Positions 43,275 through 52,899 of a stretch of 64,000 nucleotides of DNA are shown one piece after another. The notes beneath the pieces were generated by a model, which was given only the letters and a program-made list of their open reading frames with translations, was not told where the DNA came from and ran no database searches. The DNA lies in assembly GCA_022606425.2 (NCBI GenBank), contig JAHDVF020000937.1, positions 1,116,001 to 1,180,000 on the forward strand, in the 5' to 3' direction. The translations under genes were made by a program, and so were the position numbers. Each line of letters starts with the position of its first letter. Position 1 is the first letter of the stretch. The DNA is from Lepidostoma basale (Eukaryota > Arthropoda > Insecta > Trichoptera > Lepidostomatidae).

Positions 43275-43345
43275 TTTTTAAATATATTTTTAAATAATTA
43301 GTGGATTAAACAAAGTTATTTTCAATTTCCTAAGTATGTATAAGT

Positions 43346-44258
43346 CACTAAATTATTATCCAATATTTTTCAAGAAAATATATTTTTTTGTACTTTGAAA
43401 AATATTTTTATTATATTATATATTTTTTTGTACTTTGAAAAAGATCCAAAATTAAAAATTTTAAACTACGTTTTTATTTTGTTTTTGCTGTTGTTGTAAA
43501 CATTGTAAAGTGTACATATCATATGATTTTTTTTAATTGCGATACCTCACCAACGTACTTGAACAGTTACAGACAGATCGGCAGCTAGGGGTCGTGTCAC
43601 CCTCAGCACTCACACATCCAGCCGACGCATCCACCACACGTGTATTTGCACGTGCATAGATGTGATCAACATACCATCAACTTACGGAGATACGTAACTA
43701 CTTTTATCCTGAGAATATAATACTATTTTCAAGTTATTTCAACTTCGCCGTTACGTTTAGATTTTTTATGCGGAAAGCAACCAAACCACAATTTAGTGAA
43801 AAATACAAAAATTAAAATTGTAATCTTGATTTTTGAAATTTATTGAAAAAAGTTTGTTCTTCTTGATAACGTGCTATGTCAGGACCAACTATAGCAATTG
43901 CTTCCCTATCCGAAACAGTTCCTCCACACATTTCATTTCGCTACAATATATTTCTCTAAGGCTACATTCACACCGAAGTGTTTCGGTAGGTGACTCGCTT
44001 GGTATCTGTCCGAAAAGACAGGGAGTGATTCGACAGCGTTTTCAAATTATTTTATTTGAAAATGTCACGCTTTTGATTACGCCTTTATATTTACTTTCAT
44101 TTGCGAATCAATCAATAGTAAAAGGCACCAATGATTTTTTATCACAAAGTTAAATAGTAAAACCCATATTTATTTTCAAATTGAATATTTATTCATTTAA
44201 CATTTAGTAAAATTTGCTAACGTTTGTATTTTTATTCATTTACTTGATTATGCGCATG
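43346..44258. other. Unclassified sequence
   Basis: Includes a short tandem duplication (ATATTTTTTTGTACTTTGAA, near 43380 and 43423). No gene recognised; the frame at 43833-44153 has no recognisable content. Confidence 0.35.
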
Positions 44259-44266
44259 TAATTAGT

Positions 44267-44920
44267 AAACTAACTAACCATCACACCGTCTCTCCGAAGG
44301 GGTAGGCAGAAATGACGGACTGTCACACTTTTCTTTCCTGAGATATTTCTCTCACTTCCTCAACATGTAGGATACATTGTGTCATGCACGCGAGTCGATT
44401 TCACTACTCATAAAGTAACCGACATTGAAAATTTTATTTATTTGATCTGCCACGTTTTCCTCGATCTTTCTCTATTTCTAGTTCCATTAACATCGTTAAC
44501 ATATAATTTTTTTTAAAGAGTCTTAATGATCCTTTCATTATTTTGTTCATAACTTCTTCTTCACTTCTTATATTTTCATTCGACATTCTATCTTACACAG
44601 AGTATATACACATTCGTCTAAGAGATCTCATTTTTATTGCATTTATTCTACTTTCATCCTTCTTTTGCCAGCTCCATGCTTCGCTTCCATACATAAGGGT
44701 ACAAGAAAACCATTGTGCATTGCCATTTCAGCTCTTTTGGATAGGTTTTTGTTTGCGATGACAACTTTAAGTGCCCAATTCACATTTGTGCCTGCCCCAA
44801 CCCTTCTCTTAATATCCCTCTTCACTCGCCCATCTTTTGTAAACATACTACCCAAATACATAAACCCATCTACTTGCTCCAGATTTTCACCATTCACGCT
44901 AACGTTGCAGACTGTCATGT
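44267..44920 (-). mobile_element. LINE-A copy, long, with target-site duplication
   Basis: TAATTAGT at 44259-44266 and 44921-44928. Minus strand reads TVCNVSVNGENLEQVDGFMY, LGSMFTKDGRVKRDIKRRVG, LSKRAEMAMHNGFLVPLCM and, in another frame, the C-terminal domain. It begins at the same TVCN block as the 12087 copy. Confidence 0.88.
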
Positions 44921-44929
44921 TAATTAGTT

Positions 44930-45710
44930 AATTTTACTAAGTGTAACTGCAGTCAATTAAATACTAATTTAATTGATTGATTAATAAATTAAATTAAATA
45001 TAAATGCCTAATTAATAGTGTGACATTTTCAAATTAATTCACGAAGTAAAACAAATGAGTAATACTTTATCATATATTTTTTATTCTTATAAATACTTAT
45101 ATCTATTACAATATATTTGGAGATTTTCTTTTTATTTTTTAAACATAAGCAGTCTCTTATTAATTCAGTCATGCAATGCATTATACTTAATATTTTTATA
45201 ATATTTTTATAATAAATGAATATTTATTCTTTACTATATATATAGGTATTTTGAAAAATCAAAATTATTTTACTATTATCGAATAAGTATAAATGTTTTT
45301 TTTTTAAATAAATATAATATGTTTGTCTTTTTAATATTTAAGTTAAATGAATAACAATAAGTACAAATTTAATAAAATGTGATTAAATCCAATTTGTTGA
45401 ACTTAACATGTCAATAAAAATAGCGTTTTTTAATATAATTTTTATTTTATCACGATTTTCAGAGAATATTTTATTTTAAGCCCCTTCCAATTAAGCCTTA
45501 GTTTATATTTAAGATATTTGGCGATATTCAATACATAACTGTTTATAAATATGGTACTTACAAGGAAACAAAAGCTAATAAATAATATAGTTATACAGAC
45601 ACATGGGTATCCTGTACTATGCTAAGTGGTTGAATTGAAGGCACAGAGCATTAAGGGTGTAACATAATATTATATAATAACTTGTTACTACACAAAATGC
45701 ATCGACTTTA
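44930..45710. other. AT-rich sequence, nothing recognised
   Basis: Very AT-rich with many poly-T and TATA runs. No gene or repeat recognised. Confidence 0.45.
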
Positions 45711-45899
45711 CATGCTACACTATGGGTTCCCAATGGGGATGGTACCGACCCCCCCCCCCCTTAAACCTTGGCCTTGGCGTACCTATTTAAAAAATTATCA
45801 ATAATTTTTTTTTTATATATAAATATTTAATCCATCCCTTTTTAAGATAATCGAATTATTTTACTAAAATCTCTTGATGGAAGATCATTTTATATAATA

Positions 45900-46060
45900 A
45901 TTAATTAAACGATGTTTTATTAACTACTTAAATTTTTGGACTTATTTCGACAAAGACCGGTTTCGCCAGGCTTGCTGGCATCGACAGACGGTTGACCAGT
46001 GGAAGCAGGATTAAGTGGAAGTGGTTAAAAACAACATCGTTTTATTTAATATTATATCTC
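45900..46060. mobile_element. Hammerhead foldback element (CCGGUC family)
   Basis: AATTAAACGATGTTTTATTAAC and TTAAAAACAACATCGTTTTATTTAAT are inverted outer arms. The minus strand has CTGTCGATGCCAGCAAGCCTG and GCGAAACCGGTC at 45952-45990. The right half is partly rearranged. Confidence 0.68.
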
Positions 46061-46258
46061 TATTTTATTACACCTAAAACTTGATACTTTTTATATATTT
46101 TCGCAAAATGATTTTTTATTTATTTATTTGGACAAGGTATTCTTAATTTTGTTTAGTGTTGTTGATGAGAAGTCTTTGCAAATTAATTAGCAAAGATGCG
46201 AACCACGCAATCAAGCTTGTTTCGATAAAATATAGAAAAAATGTATAAACATATTCTA

Positions 46259-46396
46259 ACTAACTAACCATCACGCCGTCTCCCCGAAAGGGTAGGCAGA
46301 AAGAATAGACTGCCACACTTTTATTGATGCGGCACTCCATCCTTCTCTTTTCGCCCGGCGGGAGACGCAGTGTGATGGGTTGCGAACCTCATCGCC
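46259..46396 (-). mobile_element. LINE-A 3' end fused to an unrelated 5' segment, with 12-bp target-site duplication
   Basis: AAACATATTCTA at 46247-46258 and 46397-46408. On the minus strand the insert starts with about 73 bp unlike LINE-A (GGCGATGAGGTTCGCAACCC ... ends near CAATAAAA), then joins the last 65 bp of LINE-A (GTGTGGCAGTCTATTCTTTC, ending at the tail). Both parts lie inside one duplication. It sits 178 bp beyond the zen stop codon. Confidence 0.8.
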
Positions 46397-46573
46397 AAAC
46401 ATATTCTAATATTTGGTATAAGTGTTAGATTAGAGAAGTGTTGTTTTTTTCTTGCAAGGGGCGGTGGTCTAGAAAAGGTTGGGAACCTATGTGCTATACC
46501 GTAGACGATTTTTAACACGTATTACGTCTTATGTTAAACTTTTGTTAAAACTTATTTAATTTAGTTTTTTTTT

Positions 46574-47064
46574 TCATAATTGGGTAATGGATTGATCATT
46601 CCAACTGCCCTGGTTGGATTGTGGTTGTTGATATCTCATATCTGACTGTCTCCCCCATCCCGCAGGAGTTTGAAGATGAGAGGCATGCGCCATTAGCCTA
46701 TTTACGATAGCCTGTTGAACTTTAACTTCCTTCTCTCCTCCAGGAGAACCAGACCCAGAATGGCTGGAGCCAGCGGGTGAAGCGGCATTCCTCTCGGAAG
46801 TGTTTGAGGCTTTCTCCTTCTTGTATTTCATTCTCCTGTTTTGGAACCAGATTTTGATCTGGCGCTCTGTAAGCAGGAGGTGGGCGGCTAGTTCTATGCG
46901 ACGAGGGCGGCAGAGGTAGCGGTTGAAGTGGAATTCTTTCTCCAGCTCGACCAGCTGAGAGCTCGTGTATGCTGTCCTGGCGCGCTTTCCGGACGATCCT
47001 GATTGGCTGCTGCCGCCGCTGCCTGAGACGTTGAGGCTGATGTCAACGTTTGAAATCTGGCCCT
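46574..47064 (-). CDS. zen: Hox3/zerknullt homeodomain protein, last exon (partial gene)
   Basis: Terminal exon of 162 codons plus TGA. A splice acceptor (pyrimidine-rich TTGTTTCAG) precedes 47064, and the exon opens in phase 1 (two bases of a split codon). Residues 1-24 of the exon are Ser/Gly-rich. The homeodomain is residues 25-84 (46811-46990): [60 protein letters not shown], with Arg5, Trp48, Gln50, Asn51 and Arg53 all in place. [10 protein letters not shown] and RRMKYKKE are hallmarks of the Hox3/zen class. The 78-residue tail is Ser/Gly-rich, then has a [14 protein letters not shown] stretch and ends NDQSITQL. The protein is a sequence-specific nuclear transcription factor; insect zen genes act in extraembryonic membrane (serosa/amnion) specification or morphogenesis. 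The upstream exon(s), with the start codon and any YPWM-like motif, should lie above 47064 and are not identified. Paralogue status (zen against a duplicate) cannot be settled here. Confidence 0.93.
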
Positions 47065-47212
47065 CTGAAACAATAGAATTAAATATACGTTAATTATATG
47101 TTTTTAATATATTGCCCATGACACAGACTCTACAAGAAGATTCTTATTGGTCTTTATATTACATAATAAATAAAAATAAAAGCCCATCAAAGTTGTGATC
47201 AAGATATGAAAA
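47065..47212 (-). other. Intron start of the zen gene (minus strand)
   Basis: Sequence directly upstream of the acceptor of the homeobox exon. AT-rich; no conserved block seen. Confidence 0.55.
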
Positions 47213-47345
47213 TAGAACATCGTTGGCGTGGAATAGTCTTCATGTTAGTATTAAGTATAAGGATAGTGACGTTAAATTTAGGAAACTTCTGAAGACTGCA
47301 CTGTTCGGTCAGTCATTTCCTAGTGCGCCCTTGGAGTAATTGTTT
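47213..47345 (+). mobile_element. CR1/L2-like LINE, extreme C terminus
   Basis: Frame reads WNSLHVSIKYKDSDVKFRKL, LKTALFGQSF and ends in TAA after SAPLE. WNSLP-x-I..FK-x-LLKT-x-LF is the usual end of CR1/L2/Rex1-type polymerases. Lies in the putative zen intron. Confidence 0.7.
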
Positions 47346-47470
47346 TTACAAAACGGCGCACTTAAAATACAAGTCATCAGAATAATAATAATATTAATCA
47401 TTTACTACCAATATCTTTTTTTGTATATAACCTTATGGAGTTTATCATTTATACTATCTCAAACCTCATG

Positions 47471-47720
47471 ATGGCGACCTTCGTGGCCAAGTGTTAAGTG
47501 CTTTGATTGCCATCCCGAAGGTTCGGGTTCGATTCCCGGCGATGGCAATTTCGGCGATCTTTGGTCTGGTGCAGAATTCACGTGACAATAAATTTGCTAC
47601 CTATCACACGTCACGAGAATCAATATGAATTCTATACCCTTTACATCGATTTGGCTTGCGCTGTAGGTAATGATGTAAATAGATCAACAAAATAATAATA
47701 ATAAAAAATAATAATAATAT
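47471..47720 (+). mobile_element. tRNA-derived SINE, type 1, full-length copy
   Basis: Head has the A-box-like TCGTGGCCAAGTGTTAAGTG and the B-box-like GGGTTCGATTCCCGG (47523-47537) with tRNA-like spacing, then a body (GTGCAGAATTCACGTGACAA, CCTTTACATCGATTTGGC) and an (AAT)n tail (47690-47720). No tRNA acceptor stem closes it, so it is not a tRNA gene. Confidence 0.85.
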
Positions 47721-47757
47721 CATCCTGGATAGTTTCAATCGATAATATTTTATACGT

Positions 47758-47892
47758 AGCTAACTAACTCACTAACCATCACGCCGTTTCCTCGGAGAGG
47801 TAGGCAGAGAGGATGGACCGCAATACTGCTCTATCCTGACATACCTCTCGAGATTCATCTGAATTCATACATCGCAATATGCACGCTCTAAT
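47758..47892 (-). mobile_element. LINE-A 3' end
   Basis: Reversed tail CTAACTAACTCACTAACC, complement of the SAYLSEETA end and of the RCMNSDESREVCQDRAVLRS block. Confidence 0.82.
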
Positions 47893-47899
47893 TCTATAA

Positions 47900-48067
47900 T
47901 GATGAATATTTAATGAATAACACCGTTTTTCCACTTTTGAGTTTAATGCATATTTCGAAGGTTTTACTCTCAGGAGAACGATCTTCGTCTCCCGATAATG
48001 AAAGTAAAAATGAAACATTGCGAGAACAATGAACTTGAAAGTGGAAGAAACAGTGTTTTAATAACAT
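47900..48067. mobile_element. Hammerhead foldback element (CUC/GAG family), degenerate
   Basis: ACACCGTTTTTCCACTTTTG and CAAAAGTG-type arm (GAAAGTGGAAGAAACAGTG) are inverted; TTTCGAAGGTTTTACT, ACGATCTTCGTCTCCCGAT and GAAACATTGCGAGAA are core remnants. Confidence 0.5.
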
Positions 48068-48069
48068 TA

Positions 48070-48617
48070 AATATTCTTCATACTGAGTCCTACATACAAT
48101 ATTATTAAAAAGTGATTTGTTTATTAAATATACGAGTATATACCGTTGATTTATTATGGAAACCAAATAAGGTAATGGTCTTAGATTCGGATGAGTGAGG
48201 GATTTGGATTGGAGAATCGGCCGCCGTTGGGGGATGGTAATTCCGAGATAAACCGTCTCAAGTGACGTCAGCGCTGCTTATCCCTTCTGAATATTAGATC
48301 AGAACACAAACACGAGCCGCGGAATACATAAAACTTTTTAAAAGTTATTTCATCCGGTGAAGAAACGCGGGATTGGAGCCTTTGTGTGAGAAGAGGCGGG
48401 CTTGTTTTATTCATGAAGCCGCATCTGAACATCTATGGGCCAGGGCCGGACTTGGTTTATTATTTATCCCAAGCAACAGAATGCACATGTTTATATTTAA
48501 TTTATACTATAAACAAATAGTATTAATTTTGTATAAATGTTCATTTCTCTATAAACGTAAATACATTTTTTTCCCTCAAGTTAAAAAGGTATTTATTAAG
48601 AAACAGTGTAAGTAAAA
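48070..48617. other. Unclassified sequence
   Basis: 48200-48450 is GC-richer. Nothing recognised. Confidence 0.35.
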
Positions 48618-48619
48618 AA

Positions 48620-48918
48620 AACTATCTATCTCGCCGTCTACCCGATGGGGTAGAGAGAAAGAATGAACCGCCACATAGTTCTTTTCTGACATACTTTTCT
48701 CGCTTTAACGTGCATACATCGTGTCATGTACGCACGTCAATTTCTCATTACCTACATTTAATATTTAATTGATTAGATCGTGCCATGCCTCGGTCTGCCT
48801 CTATTTCTCGCTCCGTTTACATCGTAAGCATATAAAAAAAAAATTAACATTCATAACTAATTCTTTCCCTTGTCTCCAAACCATCTTAATGACCCGTTCA
48901 TAATTTTGTTCATAACAA
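48620..48918 (-). mobile_element. LINE-A copy, diverged
   Basis: Tail reduced to AACTATCTATC; the C-terminal domain complement is recognisable down to the KGSLRWFG block but rich in indels. Confidence 0.75.
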
Positions 48919-49175
48919 ATGGAATTAAATATATAATATTAAAATATGTTTAAAAAATCTTTGTAAATATAAATAAACAACAATAAGTAACCGTGTAAAA
49001 AAGTTCATTTTGATAATATATAATTTGTAATGTTTTCACATTTTCAATATGCAAACATTCTTTTTTATTATTGTATTTATATGTTTCTTCAAACGTCTTT
49101 TTTCTATATGTTTTATTACATTTTATTGGATTGATGTGTCGCTCTGTTGTTTAGCATTATCTAATGTTATTTTTA

Positions 49176-49285
49176 AAAGAGACATTTGATACTGCCTTAG
49201 CAAGGCGAAACATGTCATTCCCATAAATTATAATAAAGCTTATAAGCAGAAGTCTAAGTTAATTTTTATATTAAATACTTGTGTG
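49176..49285 (+). mobile_element. Hammerhead element arm (GAAUGACAUGU family)
   Basis: 49181-49221: TTTGATA, CT, helix II GCCTT/AAGGC, GAAACATGTC, ATTCCC; then ATAAATTATAATAAAGCTT, the common arm. Position 9 is C, so the core is damaged. Confidence 0.6.
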
Positions 49286-49537
49286 CGCCCCTGTCCTCCC
49301 TGAAGGTGTATCTGAGCACATAGGTACCACTATCGACCGATCGGTTAATTTTAAGTAAACAAAACTTTCTTTCGAGTGCTCCGACTGGAAAATTCTCTAA
49401 CAGTTCTTAGATTATTTTTACATAATCCCGGACTACAGTATACTTGGTAAATGCTGCATTTTATAAAACTATACGAGACCTACCATCCGACCGTCTAAAT
49501 TCGGGGTAACAAAATACATCATACTCATAAATGTATA
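49286..49537. other. Unclassified sequence
   Basis: Nothing recognised. Confidence 0.35.
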
Positions 49538-49600
49538 AACTAACTAACTTTCTCCAAATAGGTAAGCAGAGAGGATGGACGGTTCTATCCTGACATATTT
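49538..49600 (-). mobile_element. LINE-A 3' end fragment
   Basis: AACTAACTAACTTTCTCC, GGTAAGCAGAGAGGATGGAC; about 60 bp only. Confidence 0.65.
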
Positions 49601-49792
49601 ACCAAAATTAGTTACTACAAAACTCTAAAATTGTATTAATTATCTTTAAAATATATCCGTTTTGTGTCCATGCCAACCTTTTATCGTTTTTTATTTTATT
49701 TTTATAAGTTTTAAAATCCTGAGACATTAGGTATACAATTTTTGCTTACTGTTATATATTACTATACATCATTAAGGGAAATATTATATACT

Positions 49793-50487
49793 AACTAACT
49801 AACCATCACGCCGTCTTCCCGGAGGGGTAGGCATAAAGAATCCTGACATTCTTTAGGTTTCCTCTAAATTCATACATCTTATCATGCAAGCACGTCGATT
49901 TCTCTGACTGCTCACATGACTGACATTTAAAATTTGATTGATTTGATCGTCCCACGTTTTCCTCGGCCTTCCTCTATTTCTAGCTCCATTCACGCCGTTT
50001 ACATATGCCTAGACCACATTACAAATTAGGAGGTTCTCCAAAGAATCGAAGGAGGAAGGCACCTGCTCAGGACCTTGTCCGAAAGGCGTGCAAGATGGAT
50101 CGGCCATGTAATACGACAAGAAGACCTCTTGCATGCCATAATGAAGGGTATGACTGAGGGGACAAACTCTAGGGGACGCCAACGCCGAGAGTACCTGGAG
50201 GACCTGTTGGTGGACGTGCGCTGCTCATCGAATGCAGATTTCAAAAGAGCCGCACAAGACAGAGAAGAATGGAAGAGAAGAATAGAGGAAATTGCTGCAA
50301 ACCAATCCCAGGATTGAAACCAGGGAGAGAGGCATATGCCTTCTTCACCATTCTGCCTTCACTCATTCTTTCCATGTGTCCAAACCATCTTAACGACCCT
50401 TTCATTATTTTGTTCATATCACTTTCATTCGCACCGTATTCACTTCTTATATTTGCATTTGATACTCTTTCATATACGAGAATCTAG
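49793..50487 (-). mobile_element. LINE-A copy split by an RTE-like insertion
   Basis: 49793-50001 gives the 3' tail and distal C-terminal domain. 50341-50487 resumes exactly at the complement of KMV..ERMSE, KGSLRWFGHME, SIKYEYGANES. The interruption is bounded by CATATGCC. Confidence 0.9.
50010..50332 (+). mobile_element. RTE-like LINE (family C), 3' end, with target-site duplication
   Basis: CATATGCC at 50002-50009 and 50333-50340. The open frame reads RRARWIGHVIRQEDLLHAIM, YLEDLLVDVRCSSNADFKRA and IEEIAANQSQD-stop, collinear with 51231-52239. No simple-repeat tail; the element ends shortly after GGATTGAAACCAGG. Confidence 0.92.
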
Positions 50488-50489
50488 AC

Positions 50490-50637
50490 ATGAATAAATC
50501 GCACGCTTAGTCTTTTTCATTCGTACGTGTTTTTCGACTGTTTTTGTTAAAACACCGACTCATGTCAGATTGAGCAAAACTTGCTTTTTTGAGTTAAGCC
50601 AGTGTTCTATTAAGCGTGCGAAATTATTATATCTGCA
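50490..50637. mobile_element. MITE-like element with terminal inverted repeats
   Basis: AAATCGCACGCTTAGT (50496-50511) and ATTAAGCGTGCGAAATTAT (50607-50625) are inverted repeats about 100 bp apart. No coding capacity. Superfamily unknown. Confidence 0.5.
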
Positions 50638-50639
50638 AT

Positions 50640-51114
50640 AATAATAAACAATTTTTGGGATTTAAATGGTTTTAGAAATCGTTTGACCAGTGTGATGTAA
50701 CCGGTGTGGGGGCGGCTTCGCAGGACAGAGACAAGGACAAAATAGGTAAACATAATGAAGGATAATCCCGAGTACGTCAACCCTTTAAGTGCGGAGAACA
50801 ATGGGTCCGTGATTCATCGCCCGCGTGACAAACTGCTGACAAATTTATGGCTCTATTGTCGGCATTGTTGCGTCGCTAACTGTTGCGCGCCACCAACCAG
50901 CCTCTTCTCTTCGGGGGATAAAAATCTCTGCTCGCAATGACAATCGTACCTACTCAACACGAGCTTGTTAATTAAACATCATGCCACATTTCTATCGATG
51001 GATGGATCGCCGCACTTCTATCATAAATTCAAGGCTTCTCCTTATTCAGAGGTCGTATCAAATACATATATAGTAGTTCGAAAATTAAATTATTTACCCG
51101 GTAGACATAACTTT
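50640..51114. other. Unclassified sequence
   Basis: Nothing recognised. Confidence 0.35.
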
Positions 51115-52335
51115 TTGAATGAATTGAAACGCTGTTTTTTTTCACTTTTGAGTTTATTTTTCTCGACATGTTTCGAAGGCTTTACACCATCAACATCGGG
51201 AAAACGATATAAATTAAGTTTATATATTCTAATTTATAATCCAGGCGCTATACAAGAATGAGGCCGCCATAATCAGATGTGTCGAGGGTACAAAGGAAGC
51301 CAGTATAAGACAAGGGGTAAGACAGGGATGCTCTCTGTCACCTGCTCTTTTTAACGTTTACATACAGAATGCGATTGACGACTTGAGAGAGAGAATGAGT
51401 CACAGAGAAGGTGTAAGGATACACGGGCAAAAGATAGACATGATAAGGTTTGCTGACGATATTGCTATGGTTGCTGAAAGTGAGGAGGAACTGCAGGAGG
51501 CCTTAGATAATTTGCAAGACATTCTTCAAGATAGCTACAACATGAAGATAAATAAGGACAAAACAAAGCTGCTGACTGTAGGCCGAACGCAACATCAGAT
51601 GAGAGTAGTGATGTCAGGAGTTCCACTAAAGAACACCAAGAAGTTTGTTTACCTCGGGAGCAAAATAACATGGGACGGTCGGTCTAAGAGCGAGGTCGAC
51701 AGCCGTATACATCAGGCTAGGCTTGCATTTAATAAAAGGTCGAAAATAATAGAGTCAAATAATATAGACCTAAAACTGAGAATACTCCTCATCAAGACCT
51801 ATGTATGGAGTGTCTTGATGTACGGCTGCGAGACATGGTGCCTATCCGAAAGGGATAAGCGGAGACTAGAGGCTTTTGAGATGTGGTCCTATAGAAGACT
51901 CTTTGGAATTTCCTGGAGAGACCACATCACGAATGAGGAAGTTCTTCAAGGAATCGAAGGAGGAAGGCACCTGCTCAGGACCTTGTCCGAAAGGCGTGCA
52001 AGATGGATCGGCCATGTAATACGTCAAGAAGGTCTCTTGCATGCCATATTGGAGGGTGTGATCGAGGGGACAAACTCTAGGGGACGCCCACGCTGAGAGT
52101 ACCTGGAGGACCTGTTGGTGGACGTACGCTGCTCATCATATGCAGATTTCAAAAGAGCCGCACAAGACAGGGAAAAATGGAAGAGAATAATGGAGGAAAT
52201 TGCTGCAAACCAATCCCAGGATTGAAACCAGAGAAGAAGATATTCTCTGGTGGAAGTGTAAAGCTTTCGAAACATGTAGAGACAAATAATCTTAAAAGTG
52301 AAAAAAAACGTTGTTTTAATTCATAAAATGTCGTC
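51115..52335. mobile_element. Hammerhead foldback element (CUC/GAG family) split by an RTE-like LINE
   Basis: Left arm 51118-51230 (GAATTGAAACGCTG, TTCACTTTTGAGTTTA, CTCGACATGTTTCGAAGG) and right arm 52247-52330 (AAGCTTTCGAAACATGTAGAG, TGAAAAAAAACGTTG, TTTTAATTC) are inverted. The LINE inserted in the loop between them. Confidence 0.72.
51231..52239 (+). mobile_element. RTE-like LINE (family C), RT palm to C terminus
   Basis: ATATTCT at 51224-51230 and 52240-52246 is the likely target-site duplication. The frame from 51233 reads RQGVRQGCSLSPALFNVYIQ (RT motif with the QG..LSP signature), IRFADDIAMVAESEEELQ with FADD at 51449-51460 (catalytic Asp pair), VYLGSKITWDG, LRILLIKTYVWSVLMYGCET, RLFGISWRDHITNEEVLQGI, RARWIGHVIRQEGLLHAILE, one TGA at 52094, then YLEDLLVDVRCSSYADFKRA to IAANQSQD-stop at 52223-52225. 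The endonuclease and N-terminal RT are missing. Only one internal stop in about 330 codons, so it is the youngest-looking coding element here. Confidence 0.93.
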
Positions 52336-52587
52336 ATTGTGGAATTTCACAGAGTTAAAGCTTTAAGTTCATATTAAAAAATATGTATTTAAAAAAAAAA
52401 TCTTTTTTAATCGTAAAAATTAGTGTAGATGAAAACGTCAGTTTTTTTTATCTTTCTGCATGTTGAATAACATACAGAAAGTAACAGTTAAGTTAAATAA
52501 CATAAATAATTACAAATGTAAATTGTGTTTGTTTGTAAAACCATTTAAAATATCTATAAATTCTGTAGCGTGATAATGTAATAGTGA
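52336..52587. other. Unclassified AT-rich sequence
   Basis: Nothing recognised. Confidence 0.35.
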
Positions 52588-52890
52588 TCTCTCCAGTAGC
52601 GTCTTCTCAGTCTTCCTCATCACACGACATCTTTCACATTGAAGATCTTTCTCATTTCAGAATTTCTTACTCTATCTCGGAGTGTCATTCTCGCAACGGA
52701 TCGGAGAGTCCTTAATTTCTGTGGTTCTTAGGAGACCTTTTGTTCCGATGGTATCAGCTCTCGTTTCTATTCCATATGTCATTATAGAACGTACGCATGT
52801 CTTGTAGATTTGTATTTTACTCTCCTTTAGCACATTTTTGTTTTTCCTAACAGCATTTTTCAAGCAGCCAGCCACATCGGTAAAATACAA
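52588..52890 (-). mobile_element. RTE-like LINE (family D), internal part
   Basis: The minus-strand frame 52672-52941 reads VAGCLKNAVRKNKNVLKESK, IQIYKTCVRSIMTYGIETRA, TIGTKGLLRTTEIK; continuing out of frame are the LRDRVRNSEMRK and GEDATGEI blocks. It precedes, in element order, the part preserved at 840-1209. Confidence 0.82.
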
Positions 52891-52899
52891 AGTGTTAAT

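Larger units (their letters stand above)
43030..43345. mobile_element. Hammerhead foldback element (GGAG family), intact inverted pair
   Basis: Arms of well over 100 bp: CTTAGGAAATTGAAAATAAC..TTTGTTAAATCCACTAA at 43061-43108 mirrored at 43307-43345; a small hairpin (AAGTATATTACTATGA / TCATAGTAATATACTT) abuts the left end. Both arms hold a complete hammerhead core at the same place (see 43126-43164 and 43235-43274). Confidence 0.82.
45719..46500. mobile_element. Possible hAT-like element carrying two later insertions
   Basis: Left end CACTATGGGTTCCCAATGGG (45719) and right end TTGGGAACCTATGTG (46477-46491) are imperfect inverted repeats of a TTCCCAA-type hAT terminus. Inside are a CCGGUC hammerhead foldback (45900-46060) and a LINE-A insertion (46259-46396). 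No transposase frame. A run of 14 C lies at about 45749-45762. Confidence 0.35.

Noticed and set aside
47471..47545. A tRNA gene
   Set aside because: A- and B-box-like words are present, but no acceptor stem closes the structure and the same head is fused to a fixed SINE body in four places.
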